Positions 18,480 through 28,381 of a stretch of DNA of 64,000 nucleotides are shown here, piece by piece. Origin of the DNA: an uncultured Reyranella sp. (GTDB lineage Bacteria > Pseudomonadota > Alphaproteobacteria > Reyranellales > Reyranellaceae); assembly GCF_945957355.1 (NCBI RefSeq), contig NZ_CAMFKM010000009.1, positions 164,490-228,489 of the forward strand, in the 5' to 3' direction. Every line of letters begins with the position of its first letter. Positions within the stretch are counted from its first letter, which is position 1. The notes below the pieces were generated by a model. The model made no database searches, was not told the origin of the DNA, and saw only the letters and a program-made list of their open reading frames with translations. The translations under genes and the position numbers were made by a program.

Positions 18480-19230
18480 ATGGCCAACGAAGAAATAATT
18501 CTCGAGGCGTCTGGGCTGACGAAGGAGTTCAAGGGCTTCATCGCGGTCAAGAACGTCAATCTGCGGATCCGGCGCCACACAATTCACGCGCTGATCGGGC
18601 CAAATGGCGCCGGCAAGACGACGTGCTTCAACCTGCTGACGCACTTCCTGTCGCCGACGGCCGGCCAGATCCATTTCAACGGCCGCAACATCACCGGCAG
18701 TTCGCCGGCCGCCATCGCCCGCATGGGGCTGGCCCGGTCCTTCCAGATATCTGCGGTGTTTCCCCATCTCAGCGTGCGTGAAAACGTCCGCGTCGCGCTG
18801 CAGCGCAAGTTGGGTATTTCGTTCCAGTTCTGGCGCTCCGAAAGCGTGCTTGGCAGCCTGGATGCACGGGCGACGGAGCTGGTGGCCGCCGTGGGACTTG
18901 CCGAATTCGCCGAGGCGCAGGCCGTCGATCTTCCCTACGGCCGCAAGCGGGCTCTGGAGATCGCCACGACGCTCGCGCTCGAGCCCGAGATGATGCTGCT
19001 CGACGAGCCGATGGCCGGCCTCGGCCAGGAAGACATCAAGCGCATCGCCGCCCTGATCCGCACCGTCTCGAAGGACCGCACCGTCCTGATGGTCGAGCAC
19101 AACATGTCCGTCGTCGCCGACCTCTCGGACACGATCACCGTGCTGGCGCGCGGTGAGGTGCTGGCCGAGGGACCCTACGCCACGGTCTCCAAACATCCCG
19201 CCGTCGTCGAGGCTTATGTCGGAACCGGTC

Positions 19231-19238
<8 letters not shown>
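18480..19238 (+). CDS. livG: Branched-chain-amino-acid-type ABC transporter ATP-binding protein LivG
   Basis: A 252-residue ATPase. Walker A is GPNGAGKTT, the Walker B region is MMLLDEPMAG, and the signature is the LivG-type LPYGRKRALEIA (normally LSYG), with a switch histidine in VEHNMSVV. The first gene of a four-gene operon; its end overlaps the livF start. It powers uptake of the ligand delivered by the divergent LivK-like protein. Confidence 0.93.
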
Positions 19239-19935
<697 letters not shown>

Positions 19936-19942
19936 GGCCGCC

Positions 19943-20824
19943 ATGTTCGAACTTCTAGGCATTGCTCCCCAGGCGCTGTTCGGCCAGCTTCTGCTCGGCC
20001 TGATCAACGGCGCCTTCTACGCCATGTTGAGCCTCGGCCTTGCCGTCATCTTCGGCATGCTGAACGTCATCAATTTCACGCACGGCGCGCAGTACATGAT
20101 GGGCGCCTTCGCGGCCTGGCTGCTGCTTGGCCTGCTCGACGTGCCGTTCTGGGCCTCGCTCGTCATCGCGCCGATCATCGTCGGCCTGTTCGGCATCGTG
20201 ATCGAGAAGCTGCTGCTGAAGCGCATCTACCATCTCGACCATCTGTACGGCTTCCTGCTGACCTTCGGCCTCGCGCTGGTGATCGAGGGGCTGTTCCAGT
20301 GGAAGTGGGGATCCTCCGGTGCGCCCTATCCCAATCCCATTCCGGGCGGCACCAACCTCGGCTTCATGTTCCTGCCGACCTATCGCGGCTTCGTCGTGGT
20401 GGCGGCGCTCGTGATCTGCCTCGCCACCTGGTACGGCATCGAGCGCACCAAGCTCGGCGCCTACCTGCGCGCGGCCACCGAGAACCCGACCCTGGTTCGC
20501 GCCTTCGGAATCAACGTGCCGCGGCTGATCACGCTGACCTACGGGCTGGGCGTGGCGCTCGCCGCCCTCGCCGGGGTGCTTGCGGCACCGATCCAGCAGG
20601 TTTCGGCCCTGATGGGCGTCAACCTCGTGCTGGTCGTATTCGCGGTCGTTGTGATCGGCGGGATGGGCTCGATCATGGGCTCTATCGTGACCGGCTTCGG
20701 CCTCGGCCTGGTCGAGGGCCTGACCAAGGTGTTCTATCCGCCGGCCTCCAACACGGTGATCTTCGTCGTCATGGCGCTCGTCCTGCTGATCAAGCCGGCC
20801 GGCCTGTTCGGGCAGACCAAATGA
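19943..20824 (+). CDS. livH: Branched-chain-amino-acid-type ABC transporter permease LivH
   Basis: A 293-residue inner-membrane permease with about eight hydrophobic segments and the family pattern LINGAFYAMLSLGLAVIFG near the N-terminus. The cytoplasmic segment RAATENPTLVRAFGIN is the LivH coupling region. It follows livF by seven bases and overlaps livM by four (ATGA). Confidence 0.93.
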   Translation: MFELLGIAPQALFGQLLLGLINGAFYAMLSLGLAVIFGMLNVINFTHGAQYMMGAFAAWLLLGLLDVPFWASLVIAPIIVGLFGIVIEKLLLKRIYHLDHLYGFLLTFGLALVIEGLFQWKWGSSGAPYPNPIPGGTNLGFMFLPTYRGFVVVAALVICLATWYGIERTKLGAYLRAATENPTLVRAFGINVPRLITLTYGLGVALAALAGVLAAPIQQVSALMGVNLVLVVFAVVVIGGMGSIMGSIVTGFGLGLVEGLTKVFYPPASNTVIFVVMALVLLIKPAGLFGQTK

Positions 20825-21750
20825 ACGCGCAACGCCTCCTCATTGCCGTCCTGGCCGTCCTGGCGCTGGCCGCGCCCTGGTTCGCCTATCCCGTGTTCCT
20901 GATGACGGCGCTTTGCTTCGCGCTGTTTGCCTGCGCCTTCAACCTGCTGCTGGGGTATGTCGGGCTGATGAGCTTCGGCCACGCCATGTTCTTCGGAACG
21001 GCGGGTTACTTCTTCGGCCATGTCGTGAAGGCCTGGGACATGCCGCCCGAACTCGGCCTGTTGGCCGGTGTCGGTGGCGCCGCCCTGGTCGGTCTGGTGA
21101 CGGGTGCACTGGCGATCCGCCGCCAGGGCATCTACTTCGCGATGATCACGCTGGCCTTCGCGCAGATGATCTACTTCTTCTGCGTCCAGGCACCGTTCAC
21201 GCACGGCGAGGACGGGCTGCAGGGCATCCCGCGCAAGGCGTTGCTGGGCGGGCTGATCCCGACCAAGGACGACCGCGTCCTCTACTACGTCGTGCTGGCC
21301 ATCTTCGTGTTCGGCTACTGCGCCATCTACCGGATCATCCATTCGCCGTTCGGCCAGGTGCTGAAGGCCATCCGCGACAACGAACAGCGCGCCCAGTCGC
21401 TGGGCTACGAGGCCGACCGCTACAAGTTGCTGGCCTTCGTTCTGTCGGCGGCGCTGGCCGGCCTCGCCGGCTCGACCAAGGCCATGGTGCTTCAGTTCGC
21501 TACCCTGACCGACGTGAGCGCGGCGATGTCGGGCGAGGTCGTGCTGATGGCGCTGGTCGGCGGCCTGGGCACGATCGTCGGTCCGGTGGTCGGCGCCTTC
21601 ATCATCATCACGATGCAGAACTACCTCGCCGCGACCGGCGAGTTCGTGCTGGTGATCCAGGGCGCCATCTTCGTGGTCATCGTGCTCGCCTTCCGCAAGG
21701 GCGTGGTCGGCGAACTCGCGGAGTGGTGGAAGCGGCGACAGGCACGCTGA
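20821..21750 (+). CDS. livM: Branched-chain-amino-acid-type ABC transporter permease LivM
   Basis: A 309-residue permease with eight to ten membrane segments. The LivM pattern LLLGYVGLMSFGHAMFFG and the coupling region AIRDNEQRAQSLGY are visible. Its ATG overlaps the livH stop. It ends the transporter set; the antiporter gene begins three bases later and is probably carried on the same transcript. Confidence 0.93.
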   Translation: MNAQRLLIAVLAVLALAAPWFAYPVFLMTALCFALFACAFNLLLGYVGLMSFGHAMFFGTAGYFFGHVVKAWDMPPELGLLAGVGGAALVGLVTGALAIRRQGIYFAMITLAFAQMIYFFCVQAPFTHGEDGLQGIPRKALLGGLIPTKDDRVLYYVVLAIFVFGYCAIYRIIHSPFGQVLKAIRDNEQRAQSLGYEADRYKLLAFVLSAALAGLAGSTKAMVLQFATLTDVSAAMSGEVVLMALVGGLGTIVGPVVGAFIIITMQNYLAATGEFVLVIQGAIFVVIVLAFRKGVVGELAEWWKRRQAR

Positions 21751-21753
21751 GCG

Positions 21754-22854
21754 ATGGCGGGCGCGCGCAAGCACCTCCACTGGCGGCTGGTGCCCGCGGC
21801 CGGCCTCATCGTAGCCCTGATCATCTCTTTTTTTATTGCCCGCGGATCGCTGCCGCCGGCGATGGCAACTGCGCTGCCCGTCGTCGAGCTGGCCGTGCTG
21901 ATGGCAACGGTCTTCTCCTCGGTCCATCACGCCGACGTCATCGCGCACCGGCTGGGCGAACCCTACGGCACGCTCGTCCTGACGGTGGCCGTGACGGTGA
22001 TCGAGGTCGCGCTGATCCTGTCCATCATGCTGGCGGGCGACGGCAATGCAGGCCTCGCGCGCGAGACCGTGTTCTCGGTGATCATGGTCGTCTGCAACGG
22101 CATGGTCGGCCTCTGCCTGATCGTGGGCGGCCTGCGCTATGGCGAGCAGGGATTCCGCCTGCCCGGTGCCAACGCCTATCTCGTCGTGCTGATGCCGCTG
22201 GCCACGCTCACCCTGATCCTGCCCACCTACACCACCAGCGCGCCGGGTCCGCTCTACTCGCCGATCCAGCTAGTGTTCGTGAGCTTCGTCACCCTCGTGC
22301 TCTACGGCGTCTTCCTCTACGTCCAGACGATCCGCCATCGCGACTACTTCCTCTCCGATTCCGGCGAGGACCATGGCGATTCCGGCGCCGGCCCCACGGC
22401 GGGGGAGTTCTGGGAGAGTGCGGGCCAGCTCCTGGTGGCGCTGGTCGCCGTGGTGCTTTTGGCGAAAGGCTTTGCCGGTTCCGTCGAGGCCGTCGTGACG
22501 GCCATCGGCGCTCCGCTCGATGCGGTCGGCCTGCTGGTCGCGCTGCTGGTGCTGTTGCCCGAAACCATGGCGGCGCTGCGGGCGGCGCGGCGCAACGAAC
22601 TGCAGAAGAGCCTGAATCTGGCGCTCGGATCCTCGCTGGCCACGATCGGCCTGACGATCCCGGCCGTCAGCATGCTGGCCATGGCGCTCGGCCAGCCGCT
22701 CGAACTGGGCATCGACAGGCACGACGTCGTGCTGCTGGCTCTCACCTTCGGGGTCAGCCTCGTGACCTTCGGCGGCGGACGGACCAACATCCTGCCGGGC
22801 TTCGTCCACCTGGTCCTGTTCGCGACCTTCGTCTTCCTGATTTTCGTGCCGTGA
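21754..22854 (+). CDS. Calcium:proton antiporter (ChaA/CaCA family)
   Basis: A 366-residue cation antiporter of the ChaA/CAX type with about eleven hydrophobic segments. The first alpha repeat contains GEPYGTLVLTVAVTVIEVALI with the key glutamate, and the second VALLVLLPETMAALRAAR with another. A central hydrophilic stretch near residues 200-220 is rich in D, E and G. It would export Ca2+ or Na+/K+ in exchange for protons. It follows livM by three bases, so it is likely co-transcribed with the amino acid importer, an unusual pairing. Confidence 0.88.
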   Translation: MAGARKHLHWRLVPAAGLIVALIISFFIARGSLPPAMATALPVVELAVLMATVFSSVHHADVIAHRLGEPYGTLVLTVAVTVIEVALILSIMLAGDGNAGLARETVFSVIMVVCNGMVGLCLIVGGLRYGEQGFRLPGANAYLVVLMPLATLTLILPTYTTSAPGPLYSPIQLVFVSFVTLVLYGVFLYVQTIRHRDYFLSDSGEDHGDSGAGPTAGEFWESAGQLLVALVAVVLLAKGFAGSVEAVVTAIGAPLDAVGLLVALLVLLPETMAALRAARRNELQKSLNLALGSSLATIGLTIPAVSMLAMALGQPLELGIDRHDVVLLALTFGVSLVTFGGGRTNILPGFVHLVLFATFVFLIFVP

Positions 22855-22943
22855 ACCCGCAGGAAAGCGGGGCGGGGAGGGGCCTTGCCGGCCGGCTCCT
22901 TTCGCGCGAAGAACGAGGCCGTACCCAGGGGGAAACGACCGAC

Positions 22944-23678
22944 ATGACCGAGCTTTCCGAAGACCAGCTGTTCGCCGAGCTGCGCAAGATCGACACGCCG
23001 ACCATCACCAACGTGGTCGCGACCTACCCGAAAAATCCCCTCTGCCTCGGCCTTTACAATCCGTGGACCGAGAACTGGTACACCGATACGTCGATTCGCT
23101 GCATGTACCCGGAGATGGGCGCCATCATCGGCTATGCCGTGACCTGCGTGTACGGCCTGCCCGATCCGAACTTCGCCGGCCGGCTGACGTTCATGGACGT
23201 GGTCGACGCGCTCGACGCCATGAAGAAGCCGACCATCCTGGTCATCCAGCAGAAGTGGCCGCCCGAGCTGATGAACAAGGCAGGCCTCGCCGGCGAGATG
23301 ATGACCACCTCGATGCAGGCCGTCGGCTGCGTCGGCCTGCTGTCGAACGGCCCGTCGCGCGACGTCGACGCGATCCGCCGCATGAAGTTCCAGATGCTGT
23401 TGGGCGGCGTCACGGCCGGTCATGGCGAGATGGCGGTGCAGTCGGTCAATGCGCCCGTGTCGGTCGGCGGCATGGACGTGGCGCCGGGCGAGCTGATCCA
23501 CATGGACGAGAACGGCGCGGTGAAGTTCCCCGCCCAGCATGCCCGCGCGGTGCTGAAGAACGCCCAGGCGATGCTGGCCGACGAGGCCGAGAAGCTCGAG
23601 AAGATGCGCAAGGCCAAGTCCGCGGCCGAGATCCGTGCGATCAACTCCGGCGGCACGTACGGCGCCAAGAAGGGGTAG
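22944..23678 (+). CDS. RraA-like protein (4-carboxy-4-hydroxy-2-oxoadipate aldolase/oxaloacetate decarboxylase-type)
   Basis: A 244-residue RraA-family protein. The metal- and pyruvate-binding region is seen as LLSNGPSRDVDAIRR (the family pattern G-x-x-R-D), and the C-terminal GELIHMDENGAVKFP is typical. Family members are class II pyruvate aldolases or decarboxylases acting in aromatic breakdown; true RNase E inhibitors are shorter. The ATG is preceded by AGGGGGAAACG. It follows the antiporter by 89 bases and precedes the cyclase by ten. Confidence 0.85.
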   Translation: MTELSEDQLFAELRKIDTPTITNVVATYPKNPLCLGLYNPWTENWYTDTSIRCMYPEMGAIIGYAVTCVYGLPDPNFAGRLTFMDVVDALDAMKKPTILVIQQKWPPELMNKAGLAGEMMTTSMQAVGCVGLLSNGPSRDVDAIRRMKFQMLLGGVTAGHGEMAVQSVNAPVSVGGMDVAPGELIHMDENGAVKFPAQHARAVLKNAQAMLADEAEKLEKMRKAKSAAEIRAINSGGTYGAKKG

Positions 23679-23688
23679 GGCGCTCCCG

Positions 23689-25815
23689 GTGCCGGAGGTC
23701 GTCGCCCAGTCACGCCCCATACGCTGGGGCCTGGCGGCCAAGCTGTTCGCGATCCTGCTGCTGCTGGGCGCCGTGGCGGTGATGATCACCGGCGTCCTGG
23801 GATACATCCGCGCCCGCGAGGCGCTGGAACGCGCGATCTTCGCCCAGCTCACCGCGGCGCGCGAGACCAAGGCCCATCAGGTCGAATCCTACTTCCGCAC
23901 CGTGCGCAACGAGGTGCGCCTGCTCGCGGCCTCGAAGATGGTGGTCGACGCAACGCGCGGCTTCCGCGAGGCCGTCGACGAGTTGGACGGCAAGGAAGTG
24001 CCTGCGGACGTGAAGCAGTCCGTCCATGCTTGGTACGACACCCAGTACATGCCGATGGTGCGCAAGCTGCTCGGCAAGGACGTGAGTGCGGAAGAGTTCA
24101 TGCCGATGACGGCCGCGCCTTACTTCCTGCAGGACCTGTACATCGTCAGGAATCCCCATCCCGAGGGGCGGCGCGATCTGCTCGACAACCCGGGGGATGG
24201 CAGCACCTACAGCAGGATCCACGCGATCTATCACCCGTTGATGCGGACCGCGGCCGCCACCGTGGGGTTCGACGATTTCATGATCGTCGACCCGCGCACC
24301 GGCCGTCTGATCTACTCGGTCGACAAGGATCCTGATTTCGCCACGTCGCTGCGCGCCGGCCCCTATCGGCAGTCCAGACTTGCCGCGGCGGCGGCGCGCT
24401 GTGCAACGGCGCCCGACCCGTCGGCCACGTGCCTCGAGGACTTTTCGCCGTACCTGCCGTCGGACGGCATTCCCGAGGCCTTCATGGCGGCGCCGGTGAT
24501 CGACCAGGGGGTCGTGACAGGCGTGCTGATCGCGGAACTGTCGATAGAAGAGATCGACGCGATCATCACCGGTGGCCGCCGCTGGCGCAACGAGGGCTTC
24601 GGTGTCACCGGCGAGGCTGCTTTGGTCGGTCCGGATTTCCTCGTTCGGTCGAGCGGCCGGAATTTCTTCGAGAATCCTGCTGCCTATTTTGCGGAGCTCA
24701 AGGCAGGCGGCGCGTCGGAGGAGGACATCGCGGCCATCAAGCGTTACGGATCGCCCATCCTTCACCAGCATGCCGACACCGCTGCGGCCCGCGCAGCGAT
24801 CGGCGGCGTCGAGGGGACTGGCCAGGTCATGGACCATCGCGGCATTGCGACCCTGGCGTCGTGGGGACCGGTCCGGATTTCCGGGGTGAAGTGGGGGCTG
24901 GTCGCCAAGATCGACAGCTCGGAAGCATTCGAGCCGGTGTACCGCCTCGAGCGGGACCTGTTGATCGTGGGGGCGATCGCCTTCCTCGTGGTGGTCGTGA
25001 CGGGGGCCTGGCTCTCGCGCTCGCTGCTCGGCCCGTTGCGCGAACTCACCGCCGGCGTGCGCCGTTTCGCGGCCGGCGACCACGAGGCACACGTGCCGGT
25101 GCGGACACGCGACGAGATCGGCCAGCTCTGCCTCGCCTTCAACGGGATGATCGACGACATCAACCAGAAGAACGTCGTCATCGAGGCGAAGAACCGCGAG
25201 AACGAGGAACTCCTGCTCAACGTGCTGCCGGCACCGATAGCCAATCGCCTGCGTGGCGGCGAGCAGGGGATCGCCGACGGTTTCGCGGAGGTCACGGTTG
25301 CCTTTGCCGATCTCGTGGGATTCACGGCCCTGTCGTCGGAGATGCCTCCGGCCGACGTCGTCACCCTGCTGAACGGCCTGTTCACGCGTTTCGACGTCGC
25401 CGCCGGCGAGCTGGGGATCGAGAAGATCAAGACGGTGGGCGATGCCTACATGGCGGTGTGCGGCCTGCCGGTCCCGGTACCCAACCATGCTGAGCGCATG
25501 GTGCGCATGGCCATCCGCATGGTGCACATCACGCGCGAACACGCGATGGAGCACGGGGTGTCGATGAAGCTGCGCGTCGGTATCAACAGCGGTCCGGTCG
25601 TGGCCGGCGTCATCGGCAAGAGCAAGTACATCTACGACCTGTGGGGCGACACGGTGAACCTGGCGAGCCGCATGGAATCGGGTGGCATTCCCGATTCGGT
25701 GCAGGTCACGCGCCCTGTCTACGAGAAGCTCAAGGACCAGTTCGTCTTCGAGGCGCGTGGCGAGATCGAGGTCAAGGGGAAAGGCAAAGTCGAGGCTTGG
25801 GTGCTGAGACTCTGA
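23689..25815 (+). CDS. Membrane class III adenylate cyclase with extracytoplasmic sensor and HAMP
   Basis: A 708-residue protein, counted from a GTG start preceded by AGGGGTAGGG. Order: first membrane helix about 13-35; a large extracytoplasmic sensor-like region (about 36-420, Cache-like in size); second helix about 424-443; HAMP (PLRELTAGVRRFAAGDHE); and a C-terminal class III cyclase domain. Catalytic residues are complete: metal-binding D541 and D585, adenine-selecting K581 and D650, transition-state N657 and R661. These favour ATP to cAMP conversion rather than cGMP. It would sense a periplasmic signal, perhaps linked to the solutes handled by neighbouring uptake genes, but no ligand is evident. 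Confidence 0.92.
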   Translation: MPEVVAQSRPIRWGLAAKLFAILLLLGAVAVMITGVLGYIRAREALERAIFAQLTAARETKAHQVESYFRTVRNEVRLLAASKMVVDATRGFREAVDELDGKEVPADVKQSVHAWYDTQYMPMVRKLLGKDVSAEEFMPMTAAPYFLQDLYIVRNPHPEGRRDLLDNPGDGSTYSRIHAIYHPLMRTAAATVGFDDFMIVDPRTGRLIYSVDKDPDFATSLRAGPYRQSRLAAAAARCATAPDPSATCLEDFSPYLPSDGIPEAFMAAPVIDQGVVTGVLIAELSIEEIDAIITGGRRWRNEGFGVTGEAALVGPDFLVRSSGRNFFENPAAYFAELKAGGASEEDIAAIKRYGSPILHQHADTAAARAAIGGVEGTGQVMDHRGIATLASWGPVRISGVKWGLVAKIDSSEAFEPVYRLERDLLIVGAIAFLVVVVTGAWLSRSLLGPLRELTAGVRRFAAGDHEAHVPVRTRDEIGQLCLAFNGMIDDINQKNVVIEAKNRENEELLLNVLPAPIANRLRGGEQGIADGFAEVTVAFADLVGFTALSSEMPPADVVTLLNGLFTRFDVAAGELGIEKIKTVGDAYMAVCGLPVPVPNHAERMVRMAIRMVHITREHAMEHGVSMKLRVGINSGPVVAGVIGKSKYIYDLWGDTVNLASRMESGGIPDSVQVTRPVYEKLKDQFVFEARGEIEVKGKGKVEAWVLRL

Positions 25816-25818
25816 CCC

Positions 25819-26448
25819 TCAGGTCAGGCCGAAGCTCAGCTTGATCGCGACGATCAGTCCGGTGACGGCGATGCTGGACAGGATGAGGCCGAACACGCGG
25901 CTCACGATCTCGATGCCCGACTTTCCGAGCAGGCGAAACAGGGTTCCGGCGAGGGCGTAGGCGACGAAAAGCAGGCAGAGACAGAGTGCCAGGATCGCCG
26001 TCGTCGTCACCTGTTCGCCGATCGAGCGCACGTTGTTGTCCGTCAGCAGCACCACGGTGAGGATCGCGCCGGCGCCGGCGATGCCGGGAATGGCCAGCGG
26101 GAAGACCGCGCGCTGGAGCGGCGTTGCGTCGGCCGGGACGTCCATCGCTTCCTCCGCCACCTTGCCGAGCGCCATCTTGAGCCCGAACAGCAGCAGGATG
26201 ATCGATCCCGCGAGCTGGAACGAGGGCATGGGGATGTGGAGCGCCGACAGGAGCGGGCGCCCCAGCACGATGAAGAACAGAAGGATCAGGAAGGCGACGC
26301 CCAGCGCATAGGCCGCGACCAGCAGTGACCGCCGCCGGTCGAGGCCGGCCGTGACCATGAGGAAGAGAGGCACGGTGGCGAACGGATCGAGGATAACGAG
26401 CAGGGTGACGAATTCGTAGAAGAAGTCGTGGAGAAATACCGGGCCCAA
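25819..26448 (-). CDS. MarC-family integral membrane protein
   Basis: A 209-residue membrane protein of the MarC family (function not well defined; formerly linked to multiple antibiotic resistance). Six hydrophobic segments and the pattern VILDPFATVPLFLMV are visible. I choose a TTG start at 26448, preceded by AGGGAAG, which gives the normal family length. The ATG at 26586 would add a non-conserved basic extension and overlap the next gene. It converges on the cyclase gene, three bases away. Confidence 0.85.
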   Translation of the reverse strand: MGPVFLHDFFYEFVTLLVILDPFATVPLFLMVTAGLDRRRSLLVAAYALGVAFLILLFFIVLGRPLLSALHIPMPSFQLAGSIILLLFGLKMALGKVAEEAMDVPADATPLQRAVFPLAIPGIAGAGAILTVVLLTDNNVRSIGEQVTTTAILALCLCLLFVAYALAGTLFRLLGKSGIEIVSRVFGLILSSIAVTGLIVAIKLSFGLT

Positions 26449-26575
26449 GCGAGGCTTCCCTGACTGTTGTTTCCTTCGGGAAGAGTGCCGGACCCAATCG
26501 CCGACGTAAACACACCCGTCCGTTCGGCCGATTCGTCCTCCAGTTCGTGATGTGCCTGGCCGGATTTCGGTTGGC

Positions 26576-26998
26576 TCAGGGGCCATCCTGCGATGCTTCG
26601 CTGGCGAGAAGTTCCGGAACTTTCGCGCGAATCGAAGGCGAGTCCAGCCATTGCCGGGCCCTCGCCGGATCCTTGAATACGCGCATGGGTCGCCTGGCCG
26701 CCGCCAGCATGCCGAGCACGCGCGCGACGAGGTAGTACTTGTCGTCCGGCACCACGATGGCGAGCGGGCCCATGGTGCCGGTGGCGTGGATCGATCGCAT
26801 GCGCACGCCCAGGCTTAGGAGATCGGCAGGGCCCATCTGGGTGTCGCCCAGGCTCCCATCGAACAACTTGCGATAGCCGTGGGCATTCGCGCCGGCCATG
26901 GCGTCGAGCATTCGGTTCACATCGTCCAAGGTGACATGGCCGTCGGCCGTGGCAGCGAAAAGCTTGATCTTCGAGTCGATTGTCCAGTGCAAGGGCAT
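26576..26998 (-). CDS. Hypothetical STAS/SpoIIAA-like protein
   Basis: A 140-residue cytoplasmic protein. It is similar to the protein encoded at 46571-46948: both share the opening MP(L/V)(H/Q)WTI, a YRK(L/I)FD core, the GPLAIV strand and an RP(M/V)R(V/I)F...W end. The pattern resembles STAS/SpoIIAA-like small domains, but this assignment is weak. The phosphorylatable serine of true anti-sigma antagonists cannot be identified. Its neighbours (MarC downstream, SDR upstream) give no clear role. Confidence 0.7.
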   Translation of the reverse strand: MPLHWTIDSKIKLFAATADGHVTLDDVNRMLDAMAGANAHGYRKLFDGSLGDTQMGPADLLSLGVRMRSIHATGTMGPLAIVVPDDKYYLVARVLGMLAAARRPMRVFKDPARARQWLDSPSIRAKVPELLASEASQDGP

Positions 26999-27028
26999 GG
27001 CCGGCGGGTCCGCTGTTGCAGCGAGAAA

Positions 27029-27193
27029 TCAGTAAGTGAGGAGGGAGAACTGCCCGAGGTCCGGATTGTCGCCACTGCCCGGCACGCTGCCGCTGACGTC
27101 TGGCATGACCGTTGTCGTCTTCGGCACTGTTCGCGCGGTCAACCCGAGTGACCACCGCCTGTGCCGGCTGAACGTCGTTCCAATCTTCTTCAT
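27029..27193 (-). CDS. Possible small basic peptide gene (54 residues)
   Basis: A short frame starting MKKIGTTF, with GGGAAG seven bases before its ATG, an ideal ribosome-binding site. The first half is basic; the second is rich in G, P, S and D and ends QFSLLTY. No family is recognised and no membrane segment is seen. It sits in an otherwise non-coding gap, so it is either a real small protein or chance. Confidence 0.35.
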   Translation of the reverse strand: MKKIGTTFSRHRRWSLGLTARTVPKTTTVMPDVSGSVPGSGDNPDLGQFSLLTY

Positions 27194-27570
27194 CCAACAT
27201 CTTCCCAATGGCTGCGCACGCGCTCCATCGGGGCCTCCCTTCATCTGGCGACACGCGCCGGAAGCTCCGAACAATAAAATTGCATCGAAAGTGATGTAAA
27301 TTCCAGCCCAAAATCGCCGCAGGCAGCGACAGTGCAGGGGAGGGTGCGCCTTGCAGAACATTCATAGGGAACTGCCTGGCCCGTATCGCGATTGTCGCGC
27401 GCCCCTCGTATCTGGCCAACAGGTGCCGGCCGGTCGGCCGGCTTCGCTTTCGAATCGCGGTTCTGTGTTTCGAACAGCAGATACACACCTCTGGCCAACT
27501 GCGGTCGCGATGTTTTAACAAATCCCGGCCAACCACTCACAACATCATGTCCCGGGGGGAATCTTCGCTC
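27194..27570. other. Intergenic stretch of about 375 bases, lower GC
   Basis: Less GC-rich than its surroundings toward its right end (T-rich near 27270-27310 and 27510-27530). It should contain the promoter of the SDR-thiolase pair. No RNA gene or clear promoter boxes could be assigned. Confidence 0.45.
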
Positions 27571-28356
27571 ATGCAACTCGACAAGACAGTGGCCGCGGTC
27601 GTTACGGGCGGCGCGTCCGGTCTCGGCGCCGCCACCTCGCGCATGCTGGCCTCGCACGGCGTGAAGGTCGCGATCTTCGACCTCAACGCGGAGCAGGGTG
27701 AGGCGCTCGCCCGGGAAATCGGCGGCGTCTTCTGCAAGGTCAACGTGACGTCGACCGAAGAGGTCGATGCCGGGTTCGCGAAGGCGCGGGCGGCCAACGG
27801 GCAGGAGCGCATTCTGGTGAACTGCGCCGGCGTCGGCGGCGGCGCCCAGAAGACCGCATCGCTCGACCGGACGACCGGCGCTCCCAAGGAATATCCGCTG
27901 GAGAACTTCGAGCGCATCATCAACGTCAATCTCATCGGCACATTCCGCTGCATCACCAAGTCGGCGGCGGGCATGCTGACGCTTGCACCGCAGCCCGACG
28001 GGGATCGCGGCGTGATCCTCAACACCGCATCGGTCGCGGCCGAGGACGGCCAGATCGGCCAGGTCGCCTATACGGCCTCGAAGGCCGGCGTCGTCGGCAT
28101 CACGCTGGTCGTGGCGCGCGACCTCTCCAATGACGGAATTCGCTGCAATACGATCCTGCCCGGCATCTTCGACACGCCGCTGCTCGCGCGTGCGCCGGAC
28201 AACGTCAAGGCGGCGCTGGCCGCTTCGGTGCCGTTCCCCAAGCGTCTGGGACGTCCCGAGGAATATGCGCAGGTCGCCCATACGATGATCACCTGCGGCT
28301 ACTTCAATGGCGAGGACGTCCGCATCGACGGCGCCATCCGCATGGCGCCCCGCTGA
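27571..28356 (+). CDS. SDR-family 3-hydroxyacyl-CoA dehydrogenase (type II-like)
   Basis: A 261-residue short-chain dehydrogenase close to the type II 3-hydroxyacyl-CoA dehydrogenase (HSD17B10-like) pattern: TGGASGLGAATSRML at the start, VNCAGVGGG, the YPLENFERIINVNLIGTF stretch, and catalytic Y-x-x-x-K in AYTASKAG. It would oxidise 3-hydroxyacyl-CoA to 3-ketoacyl-CoA with NAD+. I choose the ATG at 27571 with GGGGGGA upstream; an ATG at 27547 would add eight residues. It precedes a thiolase by 25 bases, matching consecutive beta-oxidation steps. Confidence 0.9.
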   Translation: MQLDKTVAAVVTGGASGLGAATSRMLASHGVKVAIFDLNAEQGEALAREIGGVFCKVNVTSTEEVDAGFAKARAANGQERILVNCAGVGGGAQKTASLDRTTGAPKEYPLENFERIINVNLIGTFRCITKSAAGMLTLAPQPDGDRGVILNTASVAAEDGQIGQVAYTASKAGVVGITLVVARDLSNDGIRCNTILPGIFDTPLLARAPDNVKAALAASVPFPKRLGRPEEYAQVAHTMITCGYFNGEDVRIDGAIRMAPR

Positions 28357-28381
28357 ACCGAGCCCCGGAAAGGATCAAGCA

